Source of the DNA: Natrinema salifodinae
GTDB taxonomy: Archaea > Halobacteriota > Halobacteria > Halobacteriales > Natrialbaceae
Length of the DNA stretch: 64,000 bases
Assembly (NCBI RefSeq): GCF_900110455.1
Contig: NZ_FOIS01000005.1
Coordinates: forward strand, 248,001-312,000
Reading direction: 5' to 3'
This document shows positions 51,657-61,815 of this stretch, in pieces (within the stretch, counting starts at the first letter, position 1; each line of letters starts with the position of its first letter). Position numbers and translations under genes: made by a program. The notes below the pieces were generated by a model that saw only the letters and a list, made by a program, of their open reading frames with translations, did no database searches and was not told the DNA's origin.

Positions 51657-52571
51657 TTACTCCTTTAGTCCGCCTTGCGTCAATCCTCGTACGATGTGTT
51701 TCTGTGCCACGATGACCAACAGCGCGACCGGCAGGATGCCGATAATGCTCGCGGCGGCCATCAGGTTGTACACCTCGGTGTGTTGCTGCTGGAAGTTCAA
51801 AATCCCGTACACGAGCACGGCCCAGTTGTCGACCGAGCCGTCGGTCATCATGAACGAGAAGAAGAACTCCCGGTAGACGCCGATGAACACGATGATCGCC
51901 GCCGTCGCGACGCCGGGCGCCGACAGGGGAATGATCACCCTGAACAGCGCACCGAGCCGCGTCGTTCCTTCGACCCTGGCGGCGTCTTCCAGCCCGTCGG
52001 GGATCTGACTGTAGAACGTCGTCAGGATGAAGATGCAGATCGGCAGACTCAGCATGGTAAAGGGGAACACCATCCCCCACGGCGTGTTGTACAGGTCCGG
52101 CGACTGCAGCCCCATCGTCGACATCGATCCCGTGAGCAGTTCGAACAGCGGGATCAGGTACGTCATTCCCGGGAAATACGAGACGATGAGCAACAGGAGC
52201 ATCAGCGGCCCCTTGCCCCGGAAGTCGACCCGGCCGAACGCATAGCCCGCCAGGCTTCCGATCACCAGGCAGACGGCCACGGTGATCAGAGCGATCACGA
52301 TGCTGTTGAAGATGTACCGGTGCAGCGGGTACTGCTGCATGACCTCTACGAACACCGCGACGTTGGCCCCCTCCGGGATGATTCCCATCCGGTACAGCTC
52401 GCTCTCCGGCGTCAGCGCGAGCACGAACAGCCAGTAGATCGGGAACAACGTCACGATGATGAATCCGGTGAGCGCGACGTAGAACAGGATCCTGTACACG
52501 TCGGTGGGGTTGTGTACGAGGAACTCGACGATTCGACCGGCGAGTCCGTCGTAGCCCGCACGGTTACTCAC
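51657..52571 (-). CDS. Sugar ABC transporter permease, MalG type
   Basis: A 304-aa six-helix permease. The EAA motif is visible as EDAARVEGTTRLGALFRVIIPL (about residues 215-236), and the C-terminal TQGGLKE ending is a hallmark of MalG-type sugar permeases. The GTG start at 52571 overlaps the end of the partner gene by eight bases. It pairs with the MalF-type subunit encoded before it. Confidence 0.95.
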   Translation of the reverse strand: MSNRAGYDGLAGRIVEFLVHNPTDVYRILFYVALTGFIIVTLFPIYWLFVLALTPESELYRMGIIPEGANVAVFVEVMQQYPLHRYIFNSIVIALITVAVCLVIGSLAGYAFGRVDFRGKGPLMLLLLIVSYFPGMTYLIPLFELLTGSMSTMGLQSPDLYNTPWGMVFPFTMLSLPICIFILTTFYSQIPDGLEDAARVEGTTRLGALFRVIIPLSAPGVATAAIIVFIGVYREFFFSFMMTDGSVDNWAVLVYGILNFQQQHTEVYNLMAAASIIGILPVALLVIVAQKHIVRGLTQGGLKE

Positions 52572-53523
52572 CGCCGCTCACCTCCGAACGGAACTGCACC
52601 AGGTACACCGTCACGATGGCGCCGATGAGGATCGCGGTGATGAACGCGACCGCCGAGGCGGTCCCCCAGCGCTGCTGCCTGAACGTCTCGACGACCAGAC
52701 ACGATAGCGTCGGAACCGTCCGACACCCGGCCGACGCCTCGACGACGCCGTAGATCTTCATCGAGCTGATCGTGTAGAAGATCATCCCGATGAACACGAC
52801 CGGCTTGATCAGCGGAAACGTGATCATCCGAAACTGCTGCCATTTGGACGCGCCCGCGACCCTGGCGACGTCGTACAGGCTCTGATCGATGCTGGCCAGT
52901 CCCGCCAGGATGATCAACGCGATGAACGGGATCCGCCGCCAGGCGTCGACGAGAATCATGATGATGATCGAGTCGCGCGTACTGATCAGCGGATTACTCG
53001 AGACGAGCCCCAGATCGTGCAGCGGCGCAGTCAGGAAGCTAATCGAGGGCTGGAACAGCAGATAAAACATCATTCCCTGGATGACGATCGGAATCGCCCA
53101 CGGGAGAATAACGATCATGCGCGCGTATGCCCGGCCGCGGAATTCCTTGTTGAGAATCACCGCCATCCCGAGTCCCATCACCGTCCCGATCGTGACGCTC
53201 GCGGCGGTGATTACGAGCGTCACGACGAGCGCGCTTCCGAACGGATCGCCCGAGTCGAAAAACGGGTAGGGCATGATGATGTTCGCGTCGCCAGTCAGGA
53301 TAGCCGCGTAGTTATCCATCCCGACGAACTCCCCAATCGGGGTTCGCCCGTAGAGATCGTTTCCGTGGATCGACACCCACAGAGTTCGGAGCAGCGGGTA
53401 GAACGCGAGAATCGAGAGCGCGATGAACATCGGGGAGATCAGGAGATACCCGTACTTGTCTTCGTCCAAGCGCTCGATCCGATAGAGGAGCGGCTTTACC
53501 TGCTGTCGTATCTTTGCTCTCAT
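52564..53523 (-). CDS. Sugar ABC transporter permease, MalF type
   Basis: A 319-aa six-helix permease with N-terminal YGYLLISPMFIALSILAFYP, typical of MalF/UgpA subunits, and an EAA loop QSLYDVARVAGASKWQQFRM near residues 215-234. It is the first channel subunit after the binding protein in this operon, 82 bp downstream of it. Substrate unknown but likely an oligosaccharide, given the GH28 enzyme in the same order. Confidence 0.95.
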   Translation of the reverse strand: MRAKIRQQVKPLLYRIERLDEDKYGYLLISPMFIALSILAFYPLLRTLWVSIHGNDLYGRTPIGEFVGMDNYAAILTGDANIIMPYPFFDSGDPFGSALVVTLVITAASVTIGTVMGLGMAVILNKEFRGRAYARMIVILPWAIPIVIQGMMFYLLFQPSISFLTAPLHDLGLVSSNPLISTRDSIIIMILVDAWRRIPFIALIILAGLASIDQSLYDVARVAGASKWQQFRMITFPLIKPVVFIGMIFYTISSMKIYGVVEASAGCRTVPTLSCLVVETFRQQRWGTASAVAFITAILIGAIVTVYLVQFRSEVSGGE

Positions 53524-53605
53524 AGTTGTCGAACGCTATCGTTCACAAATAGCATGATCAAACATATCTATTTATATTTTTCTGTAAATACCGATAATCG
53601 TCCGC

Positions 53606-55102
53606 TCAGGTGTGCTGGTTTTCGATCTGCTCGACCTGGTCTTGGGCTGCAGCGACGGCGTCCTCGGGTGACGTCTCTCGGTTGAGGCAGGCGTGGAACT
53701 GCTCGGAGATCGGCTCGCGCTGGAGGTCCCAAACCTGATTGATCGGATGGACCCACTGGTTCTCGGACTGGAGTTGGAGCGTGTCGAGGTACCGGTTCAT
53801 CACGTCGACGTCCTGTGCCCGATCGGACTCATAGAGTTCCGGTTTGGGCGGGGTAGAGCCGGTGAGTTCGAAGATCCGGAGGTAGAACTCGTCGGACGTC
53901 ATCGCGTCGATGACCTCCAGAGTCGCCGCCAGGTTCTCCGTGTTCGGGTTGACCGAGAGGTGCCAGCCGCCGAGCGTAGCGTTGGTGCCGCCCGTTCCGT
54001 CGTAGGTCGCCGCGTCCGTGGTGGCGCCGTACGGGAACGGCATCGCGCCGAGGTTCTCACCGAACCCGTCGTCGCCGCCGAAGTCGGCGATCGCGTACGA
54101 CCAGTTCCGGTGAGCGATCGCTTCGCCGGCCTCGAATGACTCCGTCGACGGCGTCGTGTCCCAGCCCAGCGCCTCGGCGGGGAGAATATCACCGGCCATC
54201 CCGTCGATGGCGTGCTCATCGCTCTGGCCGTGCATCATCGTGCGCATCGCGCGGAGCGCCTCGACGATGGGTTCCTCGTCGATCGTAATCGGGCGGTCGC
54301 CGATCGGCCCGTGCTGGTTCGACATGTCGCCGAAGTAGTTCCCGCCGTACGTGACCACCTTCTCGTACCCGGTCTGGTGACCGATCGTCCGCTGGTTGAG
54401 CGTCGTCGTGTAGCCGTGATCGGCACCGTGTCGCTCTTTGGCATCGCTGACGATCTGGGAGAACTCGTTCCAGGACATCGGTTCGGTCGCCCAGTTTTCG
54501 CCCTCGGGATCGTACCCGGCCGCCTCGATCAGGTCTTTCCGATACAGAATCGTCGGAATGTCGACGAACAGCGGAATGCCGTAGATACCACCGTCCCAGC
54601 GCATCGCGTCGACCATCGTCTGGTGGTAGTCGTTTTCAAGTTCGTCGTGCTTGTCGTCGGTTAGCACGTTCGTCATGTCCATCAGCCAGCCGCGGGGGGC
54701 GAACGCTCCCGTGTACGCGAAGTTCGTCAACATGAAGTCCGGCGTCGAGCGTCCCGCGGAGAGAATCTGGTTGTATCGGTCCTGCAAATCGTCGGCGCCC
54801 CAGACGGTCGTCGTGAAGTCGACCGTGATGTTCTGGTGGAGTCCGGCGTCAGACAGCGCTTCCTGGAGCGCTTCCTCCTCGTTGCCGAACAGCGGCGCCG
54901 TACTCCACTCGACGGTCACCTCTTCGCCGTTGTACTCGGGGCGCTCATCGGGGGCGGCTGGATCGTCGTCGCCACCGCCGATACATCCCGCGACGGTGGT
55001 GGTCACGCCGGCCACACTGGCCGCAGTGAGGAATCGTCGCCGTGACGTATACCGAGCGATCGCGCCTCTATCAGCCTTCGAATGGCTGTCACTACCTGCC
55101 AT
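53606..55102 (-). CDS. Sugar ABC transporter substrate-binding protein (family 1), Tat lipoprotein
   Basis: A 498-aa protein from the ATG at 55102. TSRRRFLTAASVAG begins a Tat signal which ends in the lipobox VAGC, followed by an acidic linker. The body looks like an extracellular sugar-binding protein of family 1 (TVEWSTAPLFGNEEEAL, then SAGRSTPDFMLTNFAYTGAF). It captures the sugar for the importer downstream. The frame extends eleven codons upstream to 55135 but the Tat layout favours 55102. AT-rich promoter DNA (TATAATATATAAAC, about 55113-55133 region) lies right before it. Confidence 0.93.
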   Translation of the reverse strand: MAGSDSHSKADRGAIARYTSRRRFLTAASVAGVTTTVAGCIGGGDDDPAAPDERPEYNGEEVTVEWSTAPLFGNEEEALQEALSDAGLHQNITVDFTTTVWGADDLQDRYNQILSAGRSTPDFMLTNFAYTGAFAPRGWLMDMTNVLTDDKHDELENDYHQTMVDAMRWDGGIYGIPLFVDIPTILYRKDLIEAAGYDPEGENWATEPMSWNEFSQIVSDAKERHGADHGYTTTLNQRTIGHQTGYEKVVTYGGNYFGDMSNQHGPIGDRPITIDEEPIVEALRAMRTMMHGQSDEHAIDGMAGDILPAEALGWDTTPSTESFEAGEAIAHRNWSYAIADFGGDDGFGENLGAMPFPYGATTDAATYDGTGGTNATLGGWHLSVNPNTENLAATLEVIDAMTSDEFYLRIFELTGSTPPKPELYESDRAQDVDVMNRYLDTLQLQSENQWVHPINQVWDLQREPISEQFHACLNRETSPEDAVAAAQDQVEQIENQHT

Positions 55103-57495
55103 ATTCAGCCAGTATGGACTATAATATATAAACATCGTGGTTGAAACCGCTTCGAATACGCTTTCGTCGATATCGGCCGGGATAGCGCCGTCTGCTGTAT
55201 TGAAGGACCGCGGAGGATCCGTCGAGTCCAGGCCAGCAGCCAGGCACGATTCGATCCACGGTTCGATCTATTCGTGACGAGGTGCCAACGGAAGGGCCGG
55301 CCGATCGCGTCCCACCGCGCCTTTCCACTCGGTCGCCCGATCTCCGAACGGCGAGACACCGTACTGCCGGCGGTGATCGAGACGCTCTATCCGGTACTGC
55401 CGGATAATCGTTGATCCGTTAGACATATCCATGCGATATCGAGCGGCGAAATCGACTCAGTATCCACCGAAGGCTGCGGCGACGTGCTTCGAGAGACGAG
55501 GCTCCGAGACAACAATGGGGCCGGCCTCGCGGAGGTACCCGACGAACTGGCGTCATTGAGGAGTACCGTCCACGACCACCTCCGGACGTTGCCTGATCTG
55601 AACAACTCGTGAACCGCGACGGCGTACTACAGTACTACACGATTCCTGCAGGCAGCGGCTCCGTTCGCGGTCAGCGTCTCGGGCCGTCGAATCGGTTCGA
55701 CGACGATCCAACCCTTCGAGCAGCGGGTCCTGAAGCACGTACTGCACACGACGGACGGCACCGTGAGTAACATGACATACGTCTAGTCCGATATTTCCGG
55801 ACAACGGTCGACAATGGCCACCGGAAATACCTGGCGGACTCCCCGAGACTGCGCTGAGAACGGCCGTCTACCGATGACGAATCGGTCGGCCCGCCGGTAC
55901 TCAGCGATCCCGTTGACTGCATCGATCACCCGAGGTCGTCCGGATCGGACTGCCTATTTACACACATATGGTTGTAATCCATACCGATACTCGATACCGG
56001 AAGCGACAATCATTCCCGATCGAGCAGCGGATCGTTCGTCCGGTAATACCGGCTCTCAACGATCGGACGGAAAGTCGGTCGGTGATCGGCGGAGTCGATA
56101 TTATTCCCGATACGAGCCTCCCTCGAAGAGTCGAGCGGGCACCGATCGTACCGATCGGTCGTTCATCGCTCGAACGATCTCCGCCAAGTTCGACACCGTA
56201 GCGGTCGCCGTAGCGTCCGCCCGCGAGACGTTTCCGCCGGTCTCGTCTCAGCCGTCACGTTCTGCATCGACCGACGCCAGCAGACTCCAGCGTCGATATC
56301 GGTTCGTCGAGACCGTGTGGCGTCCGGATTGTCCGGCGATGTCGAACCCATCGCGTCTCTGCTTTCGAGCCTGCTTGAACTCATGTTCTGCACGACAGCA
56401 ATCGGTCGCGTTGCAGAGTAGACCTCGGTTGACTCGCTTGGAGTCTCCGCTAGCTGAACCAGGCGTCTCTCACGACGCGTTGCTCCGTTCAGCTCGCCGA
56501 TCACCTCACGTTCGATACCCGATCTATCGATTGCCCTGCTAGAATCGGGGGATCGTTGACGACGCCCGCCGTCGAGCATGGCTGAATCTATTCGATCGGC
56601 TGACTGTAGCTCGTACATTTTGGTTTCACACCAATCATCTCTCGGGAGGTCGATCGTATTTGCCATCTTTTTCTCCGAAATTAGAGTGATATCTGAATCT
56701 GATACTAGTTTCATACAGGGTAGAGTATCGTACCGTCCGCTGTATCCTCACCCTCGCGGCCCACACCAGCCATTCGAACGCGCTGACGAATGTCGCCGAG
56801 ACGATTAGATTCGTCGAATCTACCAACTGTGCTTTTACACCGACATCATGGCTTGATAAAGCTGATCTCGAACGATCGGTAGAAGGAATCTAGCCATCCC
56901 TCGCCAGGCGAGTTTCTCGATCTACTTCGGTGCTGATCGATTTGATCGGGTGTCGGCGAGTAGACGAGCACCTCGCCATCCATGTTTTCTATCTTACTGT
57001 AGTCGGAAATCGTCTTATCTTCGATACTATGTTCGACCAGTCTTATAACAGTCATCACGCATATATGAATCGGTATTCGGCGCTAGATACGGTTCACGAC
57101 GGTCCGTTCGAGTCGACCCCATCCCTCGGAGTTCGAGACTGCGTTACGGTAGTCAACGGATGGGTGGTGTAAACCGCGAGGCGGGCGGCCCGTTCTGACG
57201 TTCCGGACGCGCGAACCGTCTTGGGGTGTGCGCATCGCGCGGAGCACCCGTGCTTGGGGTGAGCCGTCGATTTGCGGGTTTTGAACCTTGTACCGTACCT
57301 CTCCATCCGGTATCGGTCGTCGACAGTGTCGGTCAGTTCACTGGGGAACGGATATATTTTCGATGGGCACAAACGTTGAATCACGTGTGAAGAAATACCG
57401 GCGTTAATCGGCACTAAGTGCGTATGCGCGTATCTGCAAGTGCAAATCAGTTTGGAAGTAGCTTTAGGGAATAACTCCGACGAGACAGAAAAGTA
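55103..57495. other. Gene desert of about 2.4 kb with decayed coding DNA
   Basis: No intact gene on either strand. A recognisable IclR remnant lies at 55451-55612. A second, unassigned stretch on the minus strand (about 56370-56120) reads in one frame with a single stop, giving ATATVSNLAEIVRAMNDRS near its end; I cannot name its family. From about 56600 the DNA turns AT-richer. This looks like genes in decay, perhaps after a rearrangement. Confidence 0.6.
55451..55612 (+). pseudogene. Remnant of an IclR-family regulator (HTH only)
   Basis: The plus-strand frame gives IDSVSTE, then RDNNGAGLAEVPDELASL and RSTVHDHLRTL before a stop at 55610-55612. This is the winged HTH of an IclR regulator with the recognition helix STVHDHLRTL intact, but the ~190-residue effector domain is gone and no start codon is seen. 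IclR regulators commonly sit next to sugar importers in haloarchaea, so this was probably the local regulator. Confidence 0.6.
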
Positions 57496-57705
57496 ATGGA
57501 ACGAATCGTAAACAGACGGACGAACACGGTGCACAAGCCCCGCCAGCGGGACGACTTTCGAAAAACGAAGTGTGGCGTCTTTCTGGACGACGCGAACACG
57601 GATCGAGTGACTACCGACGTACCGATCGTAACCGACGACGGTGCTACGACGTCAGCCACGATGAATCGCTGCGGACGGTGTTTCGAAGAGGGCAGCGGGT
57701 ATTGA
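57496..57705 (+). CDS. Conserved haloarchaeal small Cys-rich protein
   Basis: A 69-aa protein: MERIVNRRTNTVHKP at the start, KCGVF and a C-terminal MNRCGRCFEEGSGY. The NTVH..CG..RCGRCFEDGGGY pattern recurs in small haloarchaeal proteins of unknown function, as I recall it; the three Cys plus the His could bind zinc. A clear ATG and stop support it. Confidence 0.7.
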   Translation: MERIVNRRTNTVHKPRQRDDFRKTKCGVFLDDANTDRVTTDVPIVTDDGATTSATMNRCGRCFEEGSGY

Positions 57706-57866
57706 GCCGCCGCTCAACACTCGACGCTGGTTTGTCGGGTCACCGCTGAGTAGGCCGGATACCTGGTCGTCGCTCGGAGACTCGATACTGGCAGCGGTGA
57801 CTGACGGCGGGCGTATCGATGGCTGCCGGCCTGGTCGGTCCGTCCGAAGGCGGGCACCCAGGTGCG

Positions 57867-58328
57867 CTAACTACCGCCGGTTTCGAGTTCGAACTGTTCG
57901 TTCTCGCTGACGGCGTTGAGAACGATGCTCGTGTTCGACTGTTTGATATCCGGATCCGTGATCAGGGACTTGATTTGACTGTTCATGTCATCCGTGTCTT
58001 CGAACTTCCCGATCGCGATCACGTCGTAGTCGCCCGTGACTTCGTACACGGAGATCATCTGACGGTGATCGCGGAGCGTCTCGGTGATCTCGGGGAGCGC
58101 ACTCCCCTCGGCTTTGAGTTGCATGACGGCAGTGACGTCGTACCCGAGGGCGTCGTAGTCGATTCGGGGTGTGTACTCCTTGATCACCCCGTCCTCCTCG
58201 AGATCGGAGAGGTGGTTCGAAACGGTCGTCACGGAAACGTCGAGCTCTTCAGCGAGGCTGCGAAGACTCGCGCGGCCGTTACTCAGCAGTTCGTTTACTA
58301 GGTCTTCGTCTAAGTGTTCGTACGTCAT
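57867..58328 (-). CDS. Lrp/AsnC-family transcriptional regulator
   Basis: A 153-aa protein with an N-terminal HTH ([20 protein letters not shown]), a turn into [20 protein letters not shown], and a C-terminal RAM-type ligand domain ([18 protein letters not shown]). It is a normal Lrp-like regulator. The second in the window (other at 29546), and the two are only distant relatives. Targets unknown. Confidence 0.93.
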   Translation of the reverse strand: MTYEHLDEDLVNELLSNGRASLRSLAEELDVSVTTVSNHLSDLEEDGVIKEYTPRIDYDALGYDVTAVMQLKAEGSALPEITETLRDHRQMISVYEVTGDYDVIAIGKFEDTDDMNSQIKSLITDPDIKQSNTSIVLNAVSENEQFELETGGS

Positions 58329-58664
58329 TGTAGGATGTAAGGTTCCGTGTCTATAACCCGTTTACGAACATCCAATTTTAACTTTTCCATAGCTAACGAC
58401 CTGTTCGGTCCATATGTACGTATATCGAGTGGCGTGATAACCGATTGACCGATATATGTTCACGTGGCTGCCGCTGTTCACTGTCGACTGCGGTAATTCG
58501 GTTCCGTACGAAGTAGCGCTGTACTCGCTTCCGGACCGGAAAGACGCTTCACGCCGAGTCGGACCCCGCCGATCGCAGGCGGGGGTTCCGGTCCTTCGAT
58601 CGCCGCACCAGTTTCAGTTCGGGGGTCGACTTCCGAATCAGGTAAAATGACTAGTAGAGCAACA
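58329..58664. other. Intergenic stretch
   Basis: About 335 bp. Apart from AT-rich promoter DNA next to the Lrp gene (TTTTAACTTTTCC), nothing is seen. Confidence 0.5.
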
Positions 58665-58853
58665 CTACGGTGAATCGATCGAACGTGGTACCTCGACGGC
58701 GATGAGTTCGTGCCTGGTCTCTCGCCGATGGCCGTTTCCGACCTGCGTCGCTTCGTGCCGTCCGGTCGCCGTTCGTTCGAACGGACAGTTCTCGCACTTC
58801 ACGAGGAACTGTTTGGTCACGTCTTGCTCGGATTCCTCGCCTTTCGTACTCAT
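58665..58853 (-). CDS. Small zinc-finger-like protein
   Basis: A 62-aa protein. After MSTKGEESEQDVTKQFLVKC come CENCPFERTATGRHEATQVG and NGHRRETRHELIAVEV. The CxxC pair and the HRRETRH histidines could form one zinc site. The pattern FLVRCE.C.FER...G.H...ETxH is common in small haloarchaeal proteins, which is why this strand is chosen over the overlapping plus-strand frames. Confidence 0.75.
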   Translation of the reverse strand: MSTKGEESEQDVTKQFLVKCENCPFERTATGRHEATQVGNGHRRETRHELIAVEVPRSIDSP

Positions 58854-59126
58854 ACCCCGCTGTTCACCGGCATCCTCCTTGAGGTGTTCTCCGAAAGAAT
58901 TTGGAAGAGGGAGTAGGTGTAGTTATCCGTTCATTCCACGGATCGTGATGGGTCTGGTCTTGCGTCTCGCCGGCAATTAGTTCGCTCCGAGAGAACTACC
59001 TCGGTAAACGGTACTGAAAGATAGCTGGGGATCACACCGTCGTATCGCCGCGTTCGTGGGTCTGACCGACGTCGAACGGTCGTCTTAACGCCAAGCGTTT
59101 ATGGAGTCGCCCCCAGACGTGAGCAC

Positions 59127-61571
59127 ATGGGAATCCCCGGTTCAGCGCCGAATGTCACACAAGAGGACGTTCGGGGAGTTTTCGCGCAGTTAGAGCGCCC
59201 AACTGCACCGACTACCGCGGGTGAAGTCGCCGAAAAACTCGATTGTACCGACCAGATCGCACGAGACAGGCTAGACGCACTCGCTGACCGCGGCGAGCTC
59301 CACACTAAACGGATCGGCGATGCGACGCGGGTCTGGTGGCGACCCGAGTTCGAGCAGTCCGACGAAGCGGAGTTCGCCGCGTTCGTGAGCGCCGTCAAAG
59401 ACTACGCGATCTTCATGCTCGATCCGGACGGCACCGTCGTCAGCTGGAACGAAGGCGCAAAACGGATCAAAGGCTACCGGAAAGACGAGATCGTCGGCGA
59501 GCACTTCTCGACGTTTTACACCGACGATGATGCCGACGAGGGGGTTCCCGAACGGAACCTCGAGGCCGCGATGACGGATGGTCGCGTGGAAGACGAGGGC
59601 TGGCGGGTCCGGGACGATGGCACTCGATTCTGGGCGAACGTCACCATTACCGCCATTAGGGACGACAGCGGCACGCTACGGGGATTCACGAAGGTCACCC
59701 GCGATATGACCGAGCGGCGACAGTACGAACAACGGCTCCGGTACGAGCGCGATCTCACGGAGCAGATTCTCGAAACCGTCCCGGTCAGCATCTGCGTGGT
59801 GACGGGCGACGGCGATATCGTCCGGGCGAATCGACGCCTGGTCGATTGGCTCGATATCGACCGGTCCGACCTCGAGGACCGCGGCGTCGAGTCCTGGGAA
59901 CTCTACGACGCCGAGGGGGACCCGATTCCGACCGACGAGCGGCCGTCGGCGCAGGTGTTCGCCACCGGTGAGCCCGTGTCCGAGTATCAGTGCCAGGTCG
60001 AGCTATCGGATACCGACCGCCGGTGGCTCTCGATTACTGCTGCACCGCTCGAGTATAGCGAGCACGACGGCGATCGAGTCGTCGTCTCTATCGACGATAT
60101 CACCGATCAGAAAGAACGCGAGCAGAAACTCCACCGCCAATACGAACAGACCGAACAGCTACTGCAGACGGCACCGGTCGCGATCGCCGTCCAGAACACC
60201 GACCGTGAGACGGTGATGGCGAACGAGCGAGCGCAGGAGGTGTTCGACCTCTCCGAGCGGGAGTTTACCGATAACCCCATCGATAGCGGTGAATGGAAGG
60301 TTTACGATGCGGACGGGGAGCCGCTCGATCCGGCTGAAACCCCGTCGGGACGCGTCTTAGAAACGGGAGAGCCGGTGATCGACGAGGAGTTGACTTTTGA
60401 ATCCCCGACCGGTGAACGGATGCAGCTTCGAATCAATGCCGCACCGTTGTTCGATGCCGACGGGGCGATCGATCGGATCGTAACCGCGGGAAAGGATATT
60501 ACGGAGCTGAAAGAGCGGGAACGGCAACTCGAACAGCGAAAGGCCGAACTCGAAACGGAGTTGAGCGAGATTCTCGGTCGGATCTCCGACGCATTCTACG
60601 CGCTCGACGAGGAGTGGCAGTTCACGCACCTCAACGACCAGGCCGCGGCAGTTATCGAACACCCGCCGGACGAGTTGCTCGGTCAGGAGATCTGGGAGGT
60701 CGTTCCGGAGACGTCGGCGGAGCTCTACCGGGAGCAGTTCCAGACGGCGATGGAAACGCAAGAGCCCGTGAACTTCGAGGTCTACGAAGACGACGTCGAC
60801 ACGTGGCTGGAGTTTAGCGTCTATCCATCCGAATCGGGGATCTCGGTCTATTTCCGCGATATCAGCGAGCGCAAGGAGTACCAGCGGAAGCTCGAGGAGT
60901 CCAACGAACGCTTAGAGCAGTTCGCCTACGCGGCCTCCCACGACCTCCAAGAGCCGCTGCGGATGGTCACCAGTTACCTCCAACTCCTCGAGCGGCGGTA
61001 CGCCGACGACCTCGACGGAGACGCACGGGAGTTCATCGGATTCGCCGTCGACGGCGCCGAGCGGATGCGCGAGATGATCGACGGCCTGCTCGAATACTCG
61101 CGGGTCGAAACGCGCGGCGATCCGTTCGAACCGGTCGACGTAGACGACGTGCTCGCGAACGTCCTCGAAAATCTGCAGGTGCAGATCAGCGAGAGTCACG
61201 CCGAGATCACGGCGGACTCGCTCCCGACCGTCTCGGGCGACGAAAGCCAGCTCCAGCAACTCTTCCAGAACCTGCTTTCCAACGCGATCGAGTACAGCGG
61301 GGACGAACCGCCGCGAGTGCATCTCTCCGCCGACCGGCGCGGGCGAGAATGGGTGATTTCGGTTCGTGACGAGGGAATCGGGATCGATCCGGACGAGCAG
61401 GACCGCATCTTCGAGGTGTTTCAGCGGCTTCACAGCCACGAGGAGCATTCCGGGACCGGCATCGGGCTCGCGCTCTGTCGACGCATCGTCGAGCGCCACG
61501 GCGGTCGCATCTGGGTCGACTCCGAACCCGGTGAGGGAACGACGTTTTCGATTACGCTTCCCGCGGCGTGA
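59127..61571 (+). CDS. PAS-domain sensor histidine kinase
   Basis: An 814-aa kinase. Residues 10-72 look like a winged helix (TTAGEVAEKLDCTDQIARDR, then GDATRVWWRP), followed by four PAS domains (about 82-200, 212-330, 343-460 and 487-585). The first has the AIFMLDPDGTVVSWNEGAKR start and a PAC tail. Then come a HisKA domain with H605 in YAASHDLQEPLRM and a HATPase domain with N-box NLLSNAIEYS and the G-boxes DEGIGID and GTGIGLALC. No membrane segment, so it senses a cytoplasmic signal. No receiver is adjacent; the lone one at 30154 is a possible partner. Confidence 0.93.
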   Translation: MGIPGSAPNVTQEDVRGVFAQLERPTAPTTAGEVAEKLDCTDQIARDRLDALADRGELHTKRIGDATRVWWRPEFEQSDEAEFAAFVSAVKDYAIFMLDPDGTVVSWNEGAKRIKGYRKDEIVGEHFSTFYTDDDADEGVPERNLEAAMTDGRVEDEGWRVRDDGTRFWANVTITAIRDDSGTLRGFTKVTRDMTERRQYEQRLRYERDLTEQILETVPVSICVVTGDGDIVRANRRLVDWLDIDRSDLEDRGVESWELYDAEGDPIPTDERPSAQVFATGEPVSEYQCQVELSDTDRRWLSITAAPLEYSEHDGDRVVVSIDDITDQKEREQKLHRQYEQTEQLLQTAPVAIAVQNTDRETVMANERAQEVFDLSEREFTDNPIDSGEWKVYDADGEPLDPAETPSGRVLETGEPVIDEELTFESPTGERMQLRINAAPLFDADGAIDRIVTAGKDITELKERERQLEQRKAELETELSEILGRISDAFYALDEEWQFTHLNDQAAAVIEHPPDELLGQEIWEVVPETSAELYREQFQTAMETQEPVNFEVYEDDVDTWLEFSVYPSESGISVYFRDISERKEYQRKLEESNERLEQFAYAASHDLQEPLRMVTSYLQLLERRYADDLDGDAREFIGFAVDGAERMREMIDGLLEYSRVETRGDPFEPVDVDDVLANVLENLQVQISESHAEITADSLPTVSGDESQLQQLFQNLLSNAIEYSGDEPPRVHLSADRRGREWVISVRDEGIGIDPDEQDRIFEVFQRLHSHEEHSGTGIGLALCRRIVERHGGRIWVDSEPGEGTTFSITLPAA

Positions 61572-61815
61572 GTTTTCGAGCGGACTGTAGATCACGAGCC
61601 TGGTCGTCGACCGGAAGTCGGCAGCGATGACATCGTGATCTGATCGGGACGCAATTCGCGTTAGCGTGCAAGCCGGTGGACCGGCTCCGAACCGTCTTGG
61701 AAACCGGGATACGACAGAAGGGGTCGATGGCCGGGGGTGCTGAGAACGTCGAGACGAAACCCATTACCTCCTCAAGGGGGTAGCTAGAGCAGTAGCCCCT
61801 CCGGGACTCACAGCT

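Noticed and set aside
58702-58980. Plus-strand frames overlapping the small zinc protein
   Set aside because: Cys/Arg/Ser-rich shadows; the minus-strand frame has the CxxC and histidine pattern.
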